Shown here: positions 9,310 through 19,300 of the stretch, in pieces
How positions within the stretch are numbered: position 1 is the first letter of the stretch
Layout of the letters: the number at the start of each line of letters is the position of its first letter
Source: JAUVKT01 sp964634565
GTDB taxonomy: Bacteria; Bacteroidota; Bacteroidia; Bacteroidales; VadinHA17
Assembly (NCBI GenBank): GCA_964634565.1
Contig: CAZWLP010000001.1
Span: 1-64,000 of the forward strand
Length of the DNA stretch: 64,000 bases
Direction of reading: 5' to 3'
Notes under the pieces: generated by a model
The model's input: only the letters and a program-made list of their open reading frames with translations
The model's database searches: none
What the model was told of the DNA's origin: nothing
Position numbers and translations under genes: made by a program

Positions 9310-9831
9310 ATGACCTGGAAAAGGAATATCATATTATTATTGCTGATAGCTTTAGCCCCATTATCGTGTAAGAAGATAAGGCAGCTTCCCCCTGAGCCTG
9401 TTATTAGCTTTACCGGGTTCAGTATGTTTGACTCGACAGATATCCTTGGTAATACTCATAAAGCCGGTATACTTGAATTCTATTTTGAGGATGGTGATGG
9501 TGATCTGGGACTATTGCAGCCTGATCCTGAACTTTCTAATCCCGACACTACAAATCTCACCTTTTACCTTTATAAGAAAGAAAACGGATCATATTCCACT
9601 CCGGATGACACGCTGGGATATCGTATTCCGTATATGGAGAGAACAGGTCAAAACCAGATATTGCAGGGAACCATCAGGATAAGCTTTCTCTATATTGGAT
9701 ATAATGAGTCAGATACTCTTTTTTATGAATTCTTTATCGAAGACCGGGCAGGTAATCTAAGTAATACCTGCGAAACATGTGAAATAGTATTTAGCGGCGA
9801 AGGGGGATGTCTCGAAGAAGAATCAGTCTAA
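9310..9831 (+). CDS. Small lipoprotein of unknown function
   Basis: A 173-residue predicted lipoprotein. The N terminus is basic then hydrophobic and ends in the lipobox LAPLSC (Cys about residue 20), so it would be lipid-anchored in the envelope. The mature part is acidic, with the calcium-loop-like run FEDGDGDLGL (about 57-66), and ends with a close cysteine pair (NTCETCEIVF). I do not recognise a named family; short Bacteroidota-only lipoproteins of this look are common. It starts 42 bp after der. Its stop overlaps the stop of the convergent phosphatase gene by 4 bp. An imperfect -7 element (GATTTTTG, about 9282) precedes it. Confidence 0.75.
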   Translation: MTWKRNIILLLLIALAPLSCKKIRQLPPEPVISFTGFSMFDSTDILGNTHKAGILEFYFEDGDGDLGLLQPDPELSNPDTTNLTFYLYKKENGSYSTPDDTLGYRIPYMERTGQNQILQGTIRISFLYIGYNESDTLFYEFFIEDRAGNLSNTCETCEIVFSGEGGCLEEESV

Positions 9832-12800
9832 ATCCTGAATCCCATAATAAGCACATCATCTACCTGCTCAAGGTCTCCCTGCCATTCATCAAAATAATCC
9901 CTGACAGCAATGGATTGCTGATCCATAGGAATATCCTTAATCTCCTCTATAAGGTTTTTCATTCTGATAATTTTCAGTTTCTTACCCTGAGGTCCTCCAA
10001 ACTGGTCGGGATATCCATCCGAAAACAAATAAACAGAGTCGCCCTTTTTCAGATAATATTCCTGATCGTCGAAATATTTTTCAGATACACTCTCTCCTCC
10101 AACAGAGCTCTTATTGCCACGTATATAATACTGCTCTCCTTCCATAACAAGTATTACAGGTCTCATAGCTGAAGCGAATCTAAGCATTCTGGTTTTATGA
10201 TTAAACTCACAAACAACAATATCCATTCCATCACTTGTTGTATGCTCTCCCTCTCCCTGGTTCAGGGTGGATGAAATCTCTTTATCGAGAGTCGACAATA
10301 TCTGTGATGGTCGTGTTATCTCCTTCCTCAATACAATTTCCTGTATCAGAGCTGACCCAATCATAGACATAAATGCACCCGGCACACCATGACCGGTTGA
10401 GTCGGCACATACTATTATAAACCTGTCTTCATCTATATGATCAAACCAGTAAAAGTCGCCACTTACAATATCACGTGGCCTGTAAAAAGTAAAAGAACCA
10501 TCAAATACATCTTCAATTTTTGACAGGGAGGGCAGTAGTCCAGCCTGGATTCTCTGTGCATAATTTATACTGTCTGTAATCTCCCGGTTTTGCTGTACTA
10601 TCTCTTCCTTCTGCCTGATAACCTCTCTCGTGCGATCTTCCAGCTCACTCTCCAGGTAATCTTTAACCTTGCTTTGAGCCTTTTCTCTTACTCTTATAAT
10701 AATAACTATAGTACCCAGTACAAATCCAACCATAATACTGATAAACCACCACATTCGCCATATTGGCTTTTTGACCGACAGGTTAAAACCTGCAACAAGA
10801 TTGTTGGTTATTCCATCGTAATTATAAGAAATCAGGTTAAATCTGTAGTTGCCATCAGATAATTTATAGTTTGCCGATCTTGAAAATGTCGGCTCAGACC
10901 ACTCTGTATCATAATTATCGAGCTTATATCTGTAATACACTTTCTCTGCATCAGAATAGTATAATCCGGCGAAATTAACAGTAATACTATATCTCGCCTT
11001 ATATGGAAGGCTATATGAATCCTGCAGGGGATATTCAATATTATCAATTACCACCGAAATTATATTTGTTGCAGGAGGAATCATCCTGGCCTGATCAAGC
11101 TCCGGCATATATTTCATAAAACCTTCCGAATTTCCCATCAGGACATAACCTTCTGATGTTTCAAAAACAGCATTCTCATTATAATCTTCCTCCATACCGA
11201 AAATATCAACGAAGGTTCTTATCTGGCCGAGCTCAGTATTTAAAACAGAAAATCCCTGTTCATGACCAACCCAGATATTGTTTTTACTGTCTGCCATAAT
11301 ACTATAGCAATGATCATTAAGCAATCCGTCAGCAGATGAAATATGTACCAGGCTATCGCCTGTAAATTTATAGACTCCCTTCCCAAGGGTAGCTCCCCAT
11401 ATAATTCCATTATTATCTATATCGTATGCCTGGAACTCGATTCTCCCACCTCCGTAAATAACTGCTTTCCCTGCATTCACACCTGTCTCCGGATCGATGG
11501 TATAAAATCTGTTTCCGGTTGTAGCAACATATATCTTTCCCGTGCCGTCGGGCAGAATCTGGTTTATATTATTATGTGGCAGGTTTTCGTAAGTTGTATA
11601 TCTTTTTATTTCACCTGTACTGATCTTACGCGAAAGCACTCCACTCCTGGTTGCCAGCCACAGGTAATTACCGTCATTCTTTATATCGGCAATAAAGTTC
11701 TCGAGGTTATTATCGGATATAAAGAACTGACTTACCCTGCCATTCTTATCCAGACTGAAGATACCCCTGGTGTCTGTGCCTAATAATATAGTCCCGTTGA
11801 TATAGGGACAGTATGAAGTCATTTTTGAAGTACCAATATATCTTCCGAGGTCAGTATAGGATATTACCTCTTCTTTTTCGATATCATATTGATAAATACC
11901 CCTTTCGGCACCAACAAAAAGTCTGCCTTCCCGTTCAAAGAATTTTATAATATTATTAGACCTCCCTTCTTTCCCGGGGGTTATCAAAGAATATGCATCC
12001 GAAGCGAGGATAGAAACGCCATCGCCAAATTGTCCTATCCATATATTACCCTCTCTGTCCTGGTAAATATCTTTTACATCGTTGCCTATTAAACCAGACT
12101 CTTTACCAAATTTACTTATATTAGTATTGCCATTCTCAAGACCCAGCTTGGATATGCCATCACCGAAAGTCGCCACCCACAGATTACCCGCCTTATCATA
12201 CATAAGTGACTGTATCCTGTACTGGTTAAATAATTCATCATCAATAAGTCTTGAAACCTCAGCAGAGCCTTTATCAATAGTTACCATAAAAACACCATCG
12301 TCTTCTGTCCCAACAATATAGTCGTTGCTCCCCGGCCCCTGTTCAATGGCCTGAATCTTCATAAAATGCAGGTCGTCAACTTCAAAAACGGGTACGATCC
12401 TGTCCTCTTCTATACTAACAATAAATAGTCCCATCTGTGTTCCGAGCAACATGCTATTATCTGCCATCAGGGCTCCGCTATAGATTACATGATCATTGTC
12501 AGAGTGTAATCTGACAGCATTACCACCGGCATCCATATTATACAGGTATATACCCTTGCTCTGAGAAAGAATATAAATATCTGAATTAGTCCCTTCAAGT
12601 AAAGAATTTACCCTGAAAGCGGTAATGCCTTCTATTCTGTTCAGATCGGATCCTGAACTTTTGTATACATTGCCATCGCTGAAACCGAAAACCACACTGC
12701 CATCTGATGCATCAATGCTGGATACGGGAAAGCCGTTGACTGTAGAATCGGGCGGCGAAACATTATAGAAATTAAATCCGTCAAAAATTGAAATGCCTGA

Positions 12801-12983
12801 ACCTGTGCCAAGCCAGATAAAGCCCCTGCTATCCTGGTTAATAGTATATACAAACCTGTTCCTGAGTCCTTCTTCTGTATTATAATTCCTGAATTGGTAT
12901 GTCTGCGAAACGCAAAAAAATGTACTTATAACAAACAGGGCAGCTACGAATAGTGTCCTTTTCAGTTGAACAGGGAAACTCAT
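9828..12983 (-). CDS. Propeller-Y_Y_Y sensor fused to PP2C/SpoIIE phosphatase
   Basis: A 1051-residue membrane signalling protein. After a signal peptide (to about residue 27) come many short propeller repeats of the two-component regulator type (about 30-620; repeated DxxGxIWxGT-like units such as DSRGFIWLGTGSG and DREGNIWIGQFGDG). A Y_Y_Y domain follows (about 660-735), then one membrane helix (about 743-765), a coiled coil (about 770-805) and a SpoIIE/PP2C phosphatase domain (about 812-1051). The phosphatase metal motifs RDIVSGDFYW, DSTGHGVPGAFMSM, SDGMDIVV, LFSDGYPDQFGG and VDDVLIMGF are all present. This output domain replaces the histidine kinase usually found behind such propellers. 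It is the last gene of the T9SS-associated operon, 5 bp after the 330-residue protein. It may set the state of an anti-sigma-antagonist-like partner; no such partner lies nearby. Confidence 0.9.
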   Translation of the reverse strand: MSFPVQLKRTLFVAALFVISTFFCVSQTYQFRNYNTEEGLRNRFVYTINQDSRGFIWLGTGSGISIFDGFNFYNVSPPDSTVNGFPVSSIDASDGSVVFGFSDGNVYKSSGSDLNRIEGITAFRVNSLLEGTNSDIYILSQSKGIYLYNMDAGGNAVRLHSDNDHVIYSGALMADNSMLLGTQMGLFIVSIEEDRIVPVFEVDDLHFMKIQAIEQGPGSNDYIVGTEDDGVFMVTIDKGSAEVSRLIDDELFNQYRIQSLMYDKAGNLWVATFGDGISKLGLENGNTNISKFGKESGLIGNDVKDIYQDREGNIWIGQFGDGVSILASDAYSLITPGKEGRSNNIIKFFEREGRLFVGAERGIYQYDIEKEEVISYTDLGRYIGTSKMTSYCPYINGTILLGTDTRGIFSLDKNGRVSQFFISDNNLENFIADIKNDGNYLWLATRSGVLSRKISTGEIKRYTTYENLPHNNINQILPDGTGKIYVATTGNRFYTIDPETGVNAGKAVIYGGGRIEFQAYDIDNNGIIWGATLGKGVYKFTGDSLVHISSADGLLNDHCYSIMADSKNNIWVGHEQGFSVLNTELGQIRTFVDIFGMEEDYNENAVFETSEGYVLMGNSEGFMKYMPELDQARMIPPATNIISVVIDNIEYPLQDSYSLPYKARYSITVNFAGLYYSDAEKVYYRYKLDNYDTEWSEPTFSRSANYKLSDGNYRFNLISYNYDGITNNLVAGFNLSVKKPIWRMWWFISIMVGFVLGTIVIIIRVREKAQSKVKDYLESELEDRTREVIRQKEEIVQQNREITDSINYAQRIQAGLLPSLSKIEDVFDGSFTFYRPRDIVSGDFYWFDHIDEDRFIIVCADSTGHGVPGAFMSMIGSALIQEIVLRKEITRPSQILSTLDKEISSTLNQGEGEHTTSDGMDIVVCEFNHKTRMLRFASAMRPVILVMEGEQYYIRGNKSSVGGESVSEKYFDDQEYYLKKGDSVYLFSDGYPDQFGGPQGKKLKIIRMKNLIEEIKDIPMDQQSIAVRDYFDEWQGDLEQVDDVLIMGFRI

Positions 12984-12988
12984 TAAGT

Positions 12989-13981
12989 CTACTTATTAAT
13001 TTTTCTTACTCCAATATTTGCATTGTAAACAGGGACTCCTCCGATGGGCACTGTAAAAAATGGGAGTGTCTCACCATATTGATTTTCTACAGATATTACA
13101 ACATTATTATTTCTTACAAGTGCTGATTTTTTCTTAATAAATTGAAAATCGAGTGAGGAGTTAAGTTCTGCATTATCCAGTCTTATCCTGTCTTCGGCCC
13201 ATTCTTTCTCACCACTAATTTTCTGTAACTGACCCCTTCTTACCCTTGAAACTACTCTTATTACACCATCGTCGTCCCAGTCAAAATTAACGGTCTTAAT
13301 AAATATACAGGCAGTGTCTACATAAGGGTAGATATGAGATATATTCTCATTGTTATTCCACATTCTGAAAGTGTATTCGTAGGTAAAGGCATTACCATCC
13401 TCTATAGGCACGTTCTCATCCGGCTCCCTGCTAAGGAAGTAGCGGTAAAGATTTCCATCGTCGCCTGATTCTCCTTCGGCAATTATTTTAAATATATAAC
13501 CTCCGAATTCTTCTATCAATTCTCCCTCGCCGGGATTAAAAGGACCAAATGTATACCAGTTATCGTCATACCGATTATCAACACCAAAAACTTTTGAGGC
13601 AAGCATTACGCCGCTTCTGTATCCACCTGTTGGCTGTATACCTTTTGAATCGTCTGTAGAACAACATTCCAGTCCGCCATATACCGTATAGGACATCCTG
13701 GTATCCCAGTATCCATTAATCTCATCAACATCTCCTCCAATATCAGGATCATAAACCCTGATATAAAACGGATCATTATATGTAGTGGGAACCTTGAAAA
13801 AGAAGGTCTGTGAGAAGTCATCATCTCCCCATGATTTATCACCATCTTTTCCAAAAGTCATAAGATAAGGAATATTTTCATCAGCAGCAGGCACAGGCTG
13901 AGCCATTGCCAGTCCCCCTGCCACTACGAACAGGAGCGCCCATGTTACAACAATTATTTTGAATCTATCCCTCATAATCAT
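12989..13981 (-). CDS. Exported protein of unknown function in T9SS operon
   Basis: I do not recognise this 330-residue protein. It has a signal peptide (about residues 1-28, hydrophobic core then AMAQP) and a mature part rich in aromatic and acidic residues with predicted beta character, including FIRVYDPDIGGDVDEING-like and YTFRMWNNNENISHIYPY segments. There is no further membrane helix and no catalytic motif that I can name. It lies between the PD40/PKD gene (16 bp upstream) and the propeller phosphatase (5 bp downstream), so it is co-transcribed with a T9SS cargo/PorP module and probably acts in the periplasm or at the surface. An in-frame ATG two codons later (13975) is an equal start candidate. 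Confidence 0.75.
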   Translation of the reverse strand: MIMRDRFKIIVVTWALLFVVAGGLAMAQPVPAADENIPYLMTFGKDGDKSWGDDDFSQTFFFKVPTTYNDPFYIRVYDPDIGGDVDEINGYWDTRMSYTVYGGLECCSTDDSKGIQPTGGYRSGVMLASKVFGVDNRYDDNWYTFGPFNPGEGELIEEFGGYIFKIIAEGESGDDGNLYRYFLSREPDENVPIEDGNAFTYEYTFRMWNNNENISHIYPYVDTACIFIKTVNFDWDDDGVIRVVSRVRRGQLQKISGEKEWAEDRIRLDNAELNSSLDFQFIKKKSALVRNNNVVISVENQYGETLPFFTVPIGGVPVYNANIGVRKINK

Positions 13982-13997
13982 ACAAAAATAATCTTTT

Positions 13998-15428
13998 TCA
14001 ATTACGGCCTTCTCTCACAACTATATATTTCGAAACACAGGCCTCCCTTATATTACCATCCTGGTCGGGATTAGCCGTTACAATTAACTGCACAACAAAT
14101 GTACCAGGACTTGAAAATACCTTATCAGCGTTAAGACCAATAGCTATTGTCCCATCATCAAAATTCCAGTAATACTTATTAATATCCCACCCTGGAAGAT
14201 TAGTCATGCCTGCATCAAAGTTAATTCTTTGTCCTACCTCGCATGTATCAGGTGATGTAATATATGCCTGTTCCGTTCTTACAATATCAAGCAAATAGCT
14301 TGATTCGTTGTACTTAACCTCACCCGTTACCTTATCTATCACATTTAATTTTACAATATATGTTCCGGGCTTTTCAAAACAATGATCTGTAAGAACTCCC
14401 GTACCCTTTTGTCCATCATCAAAGTCCCACTCGTAATCATAGGGCATAGAATCAAACTTCTGGGCTTTCTCTTCAAAAAACTCATAACAGAACTGGTCTT
14501 CCACCTGTTGATCACAATTGTTCTTCCTTATTATCAACGAGGTAAAACGATATATATCATCTGTTCTGGCCCTGTTGGAAGTAAAGAAACCATCTGAGGT
14601 TCCCGGCTCAGTTATATAAGAAAAGTCATCTGCAACCGAATTTATGGGCTCCGGTAAGATACCTGCCTCCTTCCACTGTCCGAACCTGAGCGAGGAAGTA
14701 TAAAGATCCAGCCCTCCAATCCCTCCTGCCCTGTCGGAAGCGAAAAACAACTCTCCTGAGGGACTGAACCACGGATAAAGATCTGCAGCAGGGCTATTTA
14801 TTTCAGGACCCAGGTTAACCGGATCTGCCCATTCTCCATTAAGCCACTCGCAGTACCATATATCAGAGCCTCCCTGACCCCCGGGGAAATCTGAGGCAAA
14901 AAACAGGTATTTCCCATCGTTACTTATAAAGGGATGGGCCACGTTATACAGGGGGTCATTATGCTTAAAAGGCCTTATATTAGTCCAGCCATCGCCCTGC
15001 TTATCAGCTATAAAAATTCCCCTGTTATTATTCACGCCCTCCTTTTTTGCATCTTTTCCCTGTTTTATATTACTGGTGTAATAAATCTGCTCTCCGTCGG
15101 GAGTAAAACAGAATGGTCCCTCATTAGCCAGGGGACTCAGATCCTTTGTAAAGGCCTTTGCTCTTCCCCACTCCATAGTATCCTTTCTGAAAGCATAATA
15201 AATATTATATAAGAGGGTGCGGTCAAACGTCCTTACATCACTAATTGCAGAAATTCTCCTGTCTGAACAGAAAGCTATCCCGTCATTAGTAAGAACAGGA
15301 GACATATCATTAAATATTCTTGAGCTTACAGGTACTTTCTCAATTCTGAAAATATCCTCCTCCTGTGCTCCTGCATAAGTAACAGAGAAAGCTAATAATA
15401 GTGACAATATGTAAACTCTAATCTTCAT
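13998..15428 (-). CDS. Exported PD40 beta-propeller and PKD-domain protein
   Basis: A 476-residue exported protein. A 21-residue signal peptide (ending TYAGAQ) precedes a WD40-like PD40 propeller (about residues 45-290, with motifs such as FISNDGKYLFFASDFPG and WFSPSGELFFASDRAGG). Two PKD domains follow (about 310-385 and 395-470) with the typical YDYEWDFDDGQKGTG and YYWNFDDGTIAIG cores. There is no type A or B T9SS sorting tail, so it is probably periplasmic or outer-membrane associated. The PD40/PKD layout resembles PorE/SprE-like and OmpA-type partners seen near PorP genes, but lacks an OmpA domain. It starts 4 bp after the PorP/SprF gene. Confidence 0.85.
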   Translation of the reverse strand: MKIRVYILSLLLAFSVTYAGAQEEDIFRIEKVPVSSRIFNDMSPVLTNDGIAFCSDRRISAISDVRTFDRTLLYNIYYAFRKDTMEWGRAKAFTKDLSPLANEGPFCFTPDGEQIYYTSNIKQGKDAKKEGVNNNRGIFIADKQGDGWTNIRPFKHNDPLYNVAHPFISNDGKYLFFASDFPGGQGGSDIWYCEWLNGEWADPVNLGPEINSPAADLYPWFSPSGELFFASDRAGGIGGLDLYTSSLRFGQWKEAGILPEPINSVADDFSYITEPGTSDGFFTSNRARTDDIYRFTSLIIRKNNCDQQVEDQFCYEFFEEKAQKFDSMPYDYEWDFDDGQKGTGVLTDHCFEKPGTYIVKLNVIDKVTGEVKYNESSYLLDIVRTEQAYITSPDTCEVGQRINFDAGMTNLPGWDINKYYWNFDDGTIAIGLNADKVFSSPGTFVVQLIVTANPDQDGNIREACVSKYIVVREGRN

Positions 15429-15432
15429 TCTA

Positions 15433-16398
15433 TCAGAAGTATCTCGGGTTGGCTGCTGTTACCTTTTTACCAAACTCAAATCTCAATGCTATCTCATGTG
15501 TGCCCCCCACAAAACTGCTAATAGCACCAAGGCTATAATCATATGAATACCCAAGGCGTAATTGCTGACTAAGCTGTAATTCCAGAAGAGCAACAATGGC
15601 TTCTTCACCAATCCTCCATGATCCGCCCAGCCATAATAAATCGTAAAAAATAAAATTAGCATTCAGGTCTACCCTAAGGGTCTTTGATAAATTATATTTT
15701 GCCATTACCGATGGCTTGAATTTAAAAGCATCAGAGAATGATATCAGGGCACCTGCTGAAAAAAGCACATCATAATAAGAGGGATCAACTGCCCTGGAAT
15801 AATCTGCCGAAAGCGTGTCCGACTGGTATGTTAAGAGGGCTGGCACAGCAATACCCGCAAAAAAAGAAGGATTTGCATAATAAACACCAAAACCCACATT
15901 GGGTAGCATATATGATTCCTCTCCTACATTATTAAAGGCCTGGTCGTCGGGATCGCTCGTTACTATACCGCTATAGTCGGTAGTTATCATATCCACTCCA
16001 CCCTTTAAACCCAGAGACCACTTTCCCTTATCGGTATTGATATGAAATGCATAGTAGCCAAAGGCACTGGTTTGCTTAGTCACACCGAAAGAAATGTAAT
16101 TTACAGACATACCCAGAGCCACTCTCTCCTTTTTTAGAGGTGAATGGAGCGATAATGATGACATGGTGCTTTCTCCATCAAAGCCCAGCATCCGCTTACG
16201 TGCTGATATAGAAATAGCAAGGGCATCCCTTGTACCTGTATAGGCAGGATTAATTACCAGACCATCCAGCAGATACTGGCTATATAAGGGAACAAGGTTT
16301 GTTACCGGGTAGGGACCTGCATCTCCATCCTGAGCAAAAACCGAAGGATTAATGCAGAATACTATTATCAGAAATAATATATATTTAATCTTTGCCAA
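15433..16398 (-). CDS. PorP/SprF-family T9SS membrane protein
   Basis: A 321-residue outer-membrane beta-barrel protein of the PorP/SprF family, whose members partner a specific type B cargo during type IX secretion and surface attachment (SprF with SprB in Flavobacterium). The signal peptide ends near INPSVFAQ. Diagnostic features are PLYSQYLLDGLVINPAYTG (about 33-51), alternating amphipathic strands throughout and a C terminus ending in a strand with FEFGKKV. The start is a TTG at 16398, the only in-frame start in front of the signal peptide, and it overlaps the end of the upstream cargo gene by 14 bp, suggesting translational coupling. This fixed pairing implies that the 1428-residue protein is its client. 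Confidence 0.92.
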   Translation of the reverse strand: MAKIKYILFLIIVFCINPSVFAQDGDAGPYPVTNLVPLYSQYLLDGLVINPAYTGTRDALAISISARKRMLGFDGESTMSSLSLHSPLKKERVALGMSVNYISFGVTKQTSAFGYYAFHINTDKGKWSLGLKGGVDMITTDYSGIVTSDPDDQAFNNVGEESYMLPNVGFGVYYANPSFFAGIAVPALLTYQSDTLSADYSRAVDPSYYDVLFSAGALISFSDAFKFKPSVMAKYNLSKTLRVDLNANFIFYDLLWLGGSWRIGEEAIVALLELQLSQQLRLGYSYDYSLGAISSFVGGTHEIALRFEFGKKVTAANPRYF

Positions 16399-19300
16399 TA
16401 CTTCTCTTAATTATTACATAGCCCTTATACTGCCTGGCATAAGGTTTTTTTATTCTAAGGAAATAATAATATGTACCATCAGGAAGATAGTCGCCACTGT
16501 TGTTTCTTCCATCCCATTTATTACTATATTCCGGGTCATCATAAACAACGACTCCGTTTATATCAGTAACAACAAGCTCTGCCTCAACCGATTCGTTATT
16601 CAGCCCTTTAACTACAAAGTAATCGTTTACCCCGTCCATATTTGGTGAATATCCCGATGGAACAATAATTGAAGATACCGTAAGCATAATAGTATCAGAT
16701 ACTTCAAGACAGTACTCGCTATTTGTTACGGTCCACCTTAATATATTTACACCATCTACCAGACCTTTTACATCAGTCACATTAGAATCCTCAAGGTCGA
16801 AATTCTGTCCATTATCAGGTTCTGCTGTCCAGATTCCTGATCCTGCAGATGCGGGAGTGGCATTTAATGGATATTCTGTTGTCAGTGGAAGAAGCGTCTC
16901 ACCAGGTCCTGCATCCACCGGGTCGGGCTGTTCCCAGAAGGTAATATCTATAGTTGCTGCATCAGAACATATCACGTTAGTCTCAGTCCATGTAAATGTA
17001 TATGTTGCACTTCCGTCTACTGTAACATCTGTGGTGGCGGTGGCTGAGGCTGAGCCAGCCGGCAGAATTGATGATGCATCGGGACATGACCAGATGCCTG
17101 ATCCGACACTCGGTGTTGCTTCGAGGGCTACTACATCACCGCAAATATCTTCAGGAGTGGCAGCACTGATTGTCGCCGTAGGTACTGTATAAACCTTTAG
17201 ATTCGGAGAGCCTGTAATATCGGTAGCAACACAGTTATTATCGTCAATAAGTGATGTAAACTGGTAAGTGTAATCCGTAAAATCTCCGGCTGATCCGGGT
17301 TTAAATGTATGGTCGTAAATATTTGTTGTGGCGGTAAATGACAATGATCCACCATTTCCATCATCAAGCACTATATCGTAGGGTGCCTGACCGGCAGCCG
17401 TCATATCAAGTGATATTGTTACATCATCTTCTGCGCATGCATCTGCTACTGATATACCTGTTATAGATCCTATAGGCAATTCATAGATATCAATAAAGAT
17501 GGCATTGGAGAAGCTTGTATCGCAACTATTCGATACAGGGGATATGACTCGCCTCCTGTAGTACATAGGTGCCGTAAGTATACCAGGATCGAAATCAATG
17601 TTTGAATTTACACCGGTGGAAGCAGGATCCCAGGTACTGTTGTCGCTACTCTCTTCCCAGAGATAGCCGTAAGATTCATCTCCTCCTTCTGGCAGGGGGG
17701 CCGTTATTGGTATCAGCAATCCGGTATTATAGCATATTGTCTGGTCGCCAGTAATTGTATTCCCCTCAATATCAGGAAGCACTGTAATTGTTATGGTATC
17801 ACTTATACCTGTTGATTCTCCTGATGTGACTGTTCTTCTGAAATAATATTTTGTAACTGTAAGGGAAGGCGTGGTAAGTGCCGGAGAATCGTAGTTCTGG
17901 CCTGTGGCTCCCGGGATATCAGAAAAGCTAATATTGTCAATACAATTTTGCCATTGATAATAATAATCCACCTCATCACCTCCGGTAGGTTGTGACCCAA
18001 GCAGGGTGTTTGGAATCTGGTTATTACAGATTGTATCTGTTTTTATGCCCGATATGGTTGAGATCGTATCATTATCTATGGCCGGGTGAACATTAATTAC
18101 GATAACATTACTGAACTCTTCACAGGGTAGTATTGTTACCCTTCTCCTGTAATAAGTTGTATCGGTCAGCCCAGCTGGCTGATAAGTCTCCTCAGTATAT
18201 TCTCCATCAGCTGTAAACCATGAAATATTATCAGCACTTTGTTGCCACAGGTAAGTAGTATCGGCACCCGAGTCACTGCTTACAAGAGGGTCGCCTGTAA
18301 GAAGTGCAACCGGTCCGTTTGCAGTAATTGTCTGATCTGAATAAATTACATTAACAGTAATATCAGACCACATCTTCAGGGTAACTACATTCGAGGTGTC
18401 AGCGCATACATCATCAGCACCCGACCATACAAAGCGTCTGAATAGCTGATCAGTATTTCTGACAAAAGAAGGTTCGTCGGGATTAAAATCAGACTGATCA
18501 ACTGTTCCTGTTGCAGGATTATAGTTAATATCATCCGTGCTTATTCTCCACTCATATTTATAAGATCCATCACCACCTGACAGACCGGGCGATGATGTTT
18601 CCTCCAGATTTGTAAAAAGCTGATCTTCGCATATTATCTGATCTCCTTCAATTATGTTTCCACTAATTAAAGGCAATACCATAACTGTTACAATGTTTGA
18701 AGTATCATAGCATGCTCCAGATTGCACCGCACGATAATAATAGGTAGTTATTCCCAGCGGATCGGGGTTAAAATCTCGTTTATCATTTATCTCAGACGGT
18801 AAAGTCCATGTTTCATAATCAGTATTATTTACTGTCGACATTCTCCAGGAGAAAGTAGAGTCAGGCACTGCAGAATCAAAATTTCCTCCTCCGAGAATAT
18901 CAATTGGAAGAAGGGGATCGGGATCCTGGTTCCAGCAAATAATTGTATCGTAACCAATTGTATTGCCTGTAATCAGTGGCTGAACAATAATGGTCACCTC
19001 CTTGCTGACATCTATTACCTTTGGATTCTGATTCCTATCAAACACAACTCTTTTAAGAGATAGAGTATCATACTCTGCCACAGTAAGATCAAGGTCTTTA
19101 CCCGTCTCTCCCGGGATGGTATCCCAAACCACATCATCATCTATTTTTCTGACCCATTTAATATCGTAAATACCACTACCTCCTGTGGGCTCACTGCCAA
19201 TAATTAAGGGAGCTGATTCTCCAAAACATATTGAGTCTATGCGTGATTTTGTGTCATTTGAAACAATTGTATTAAAAAGAAAACCGTTCAGTCGTATCAG

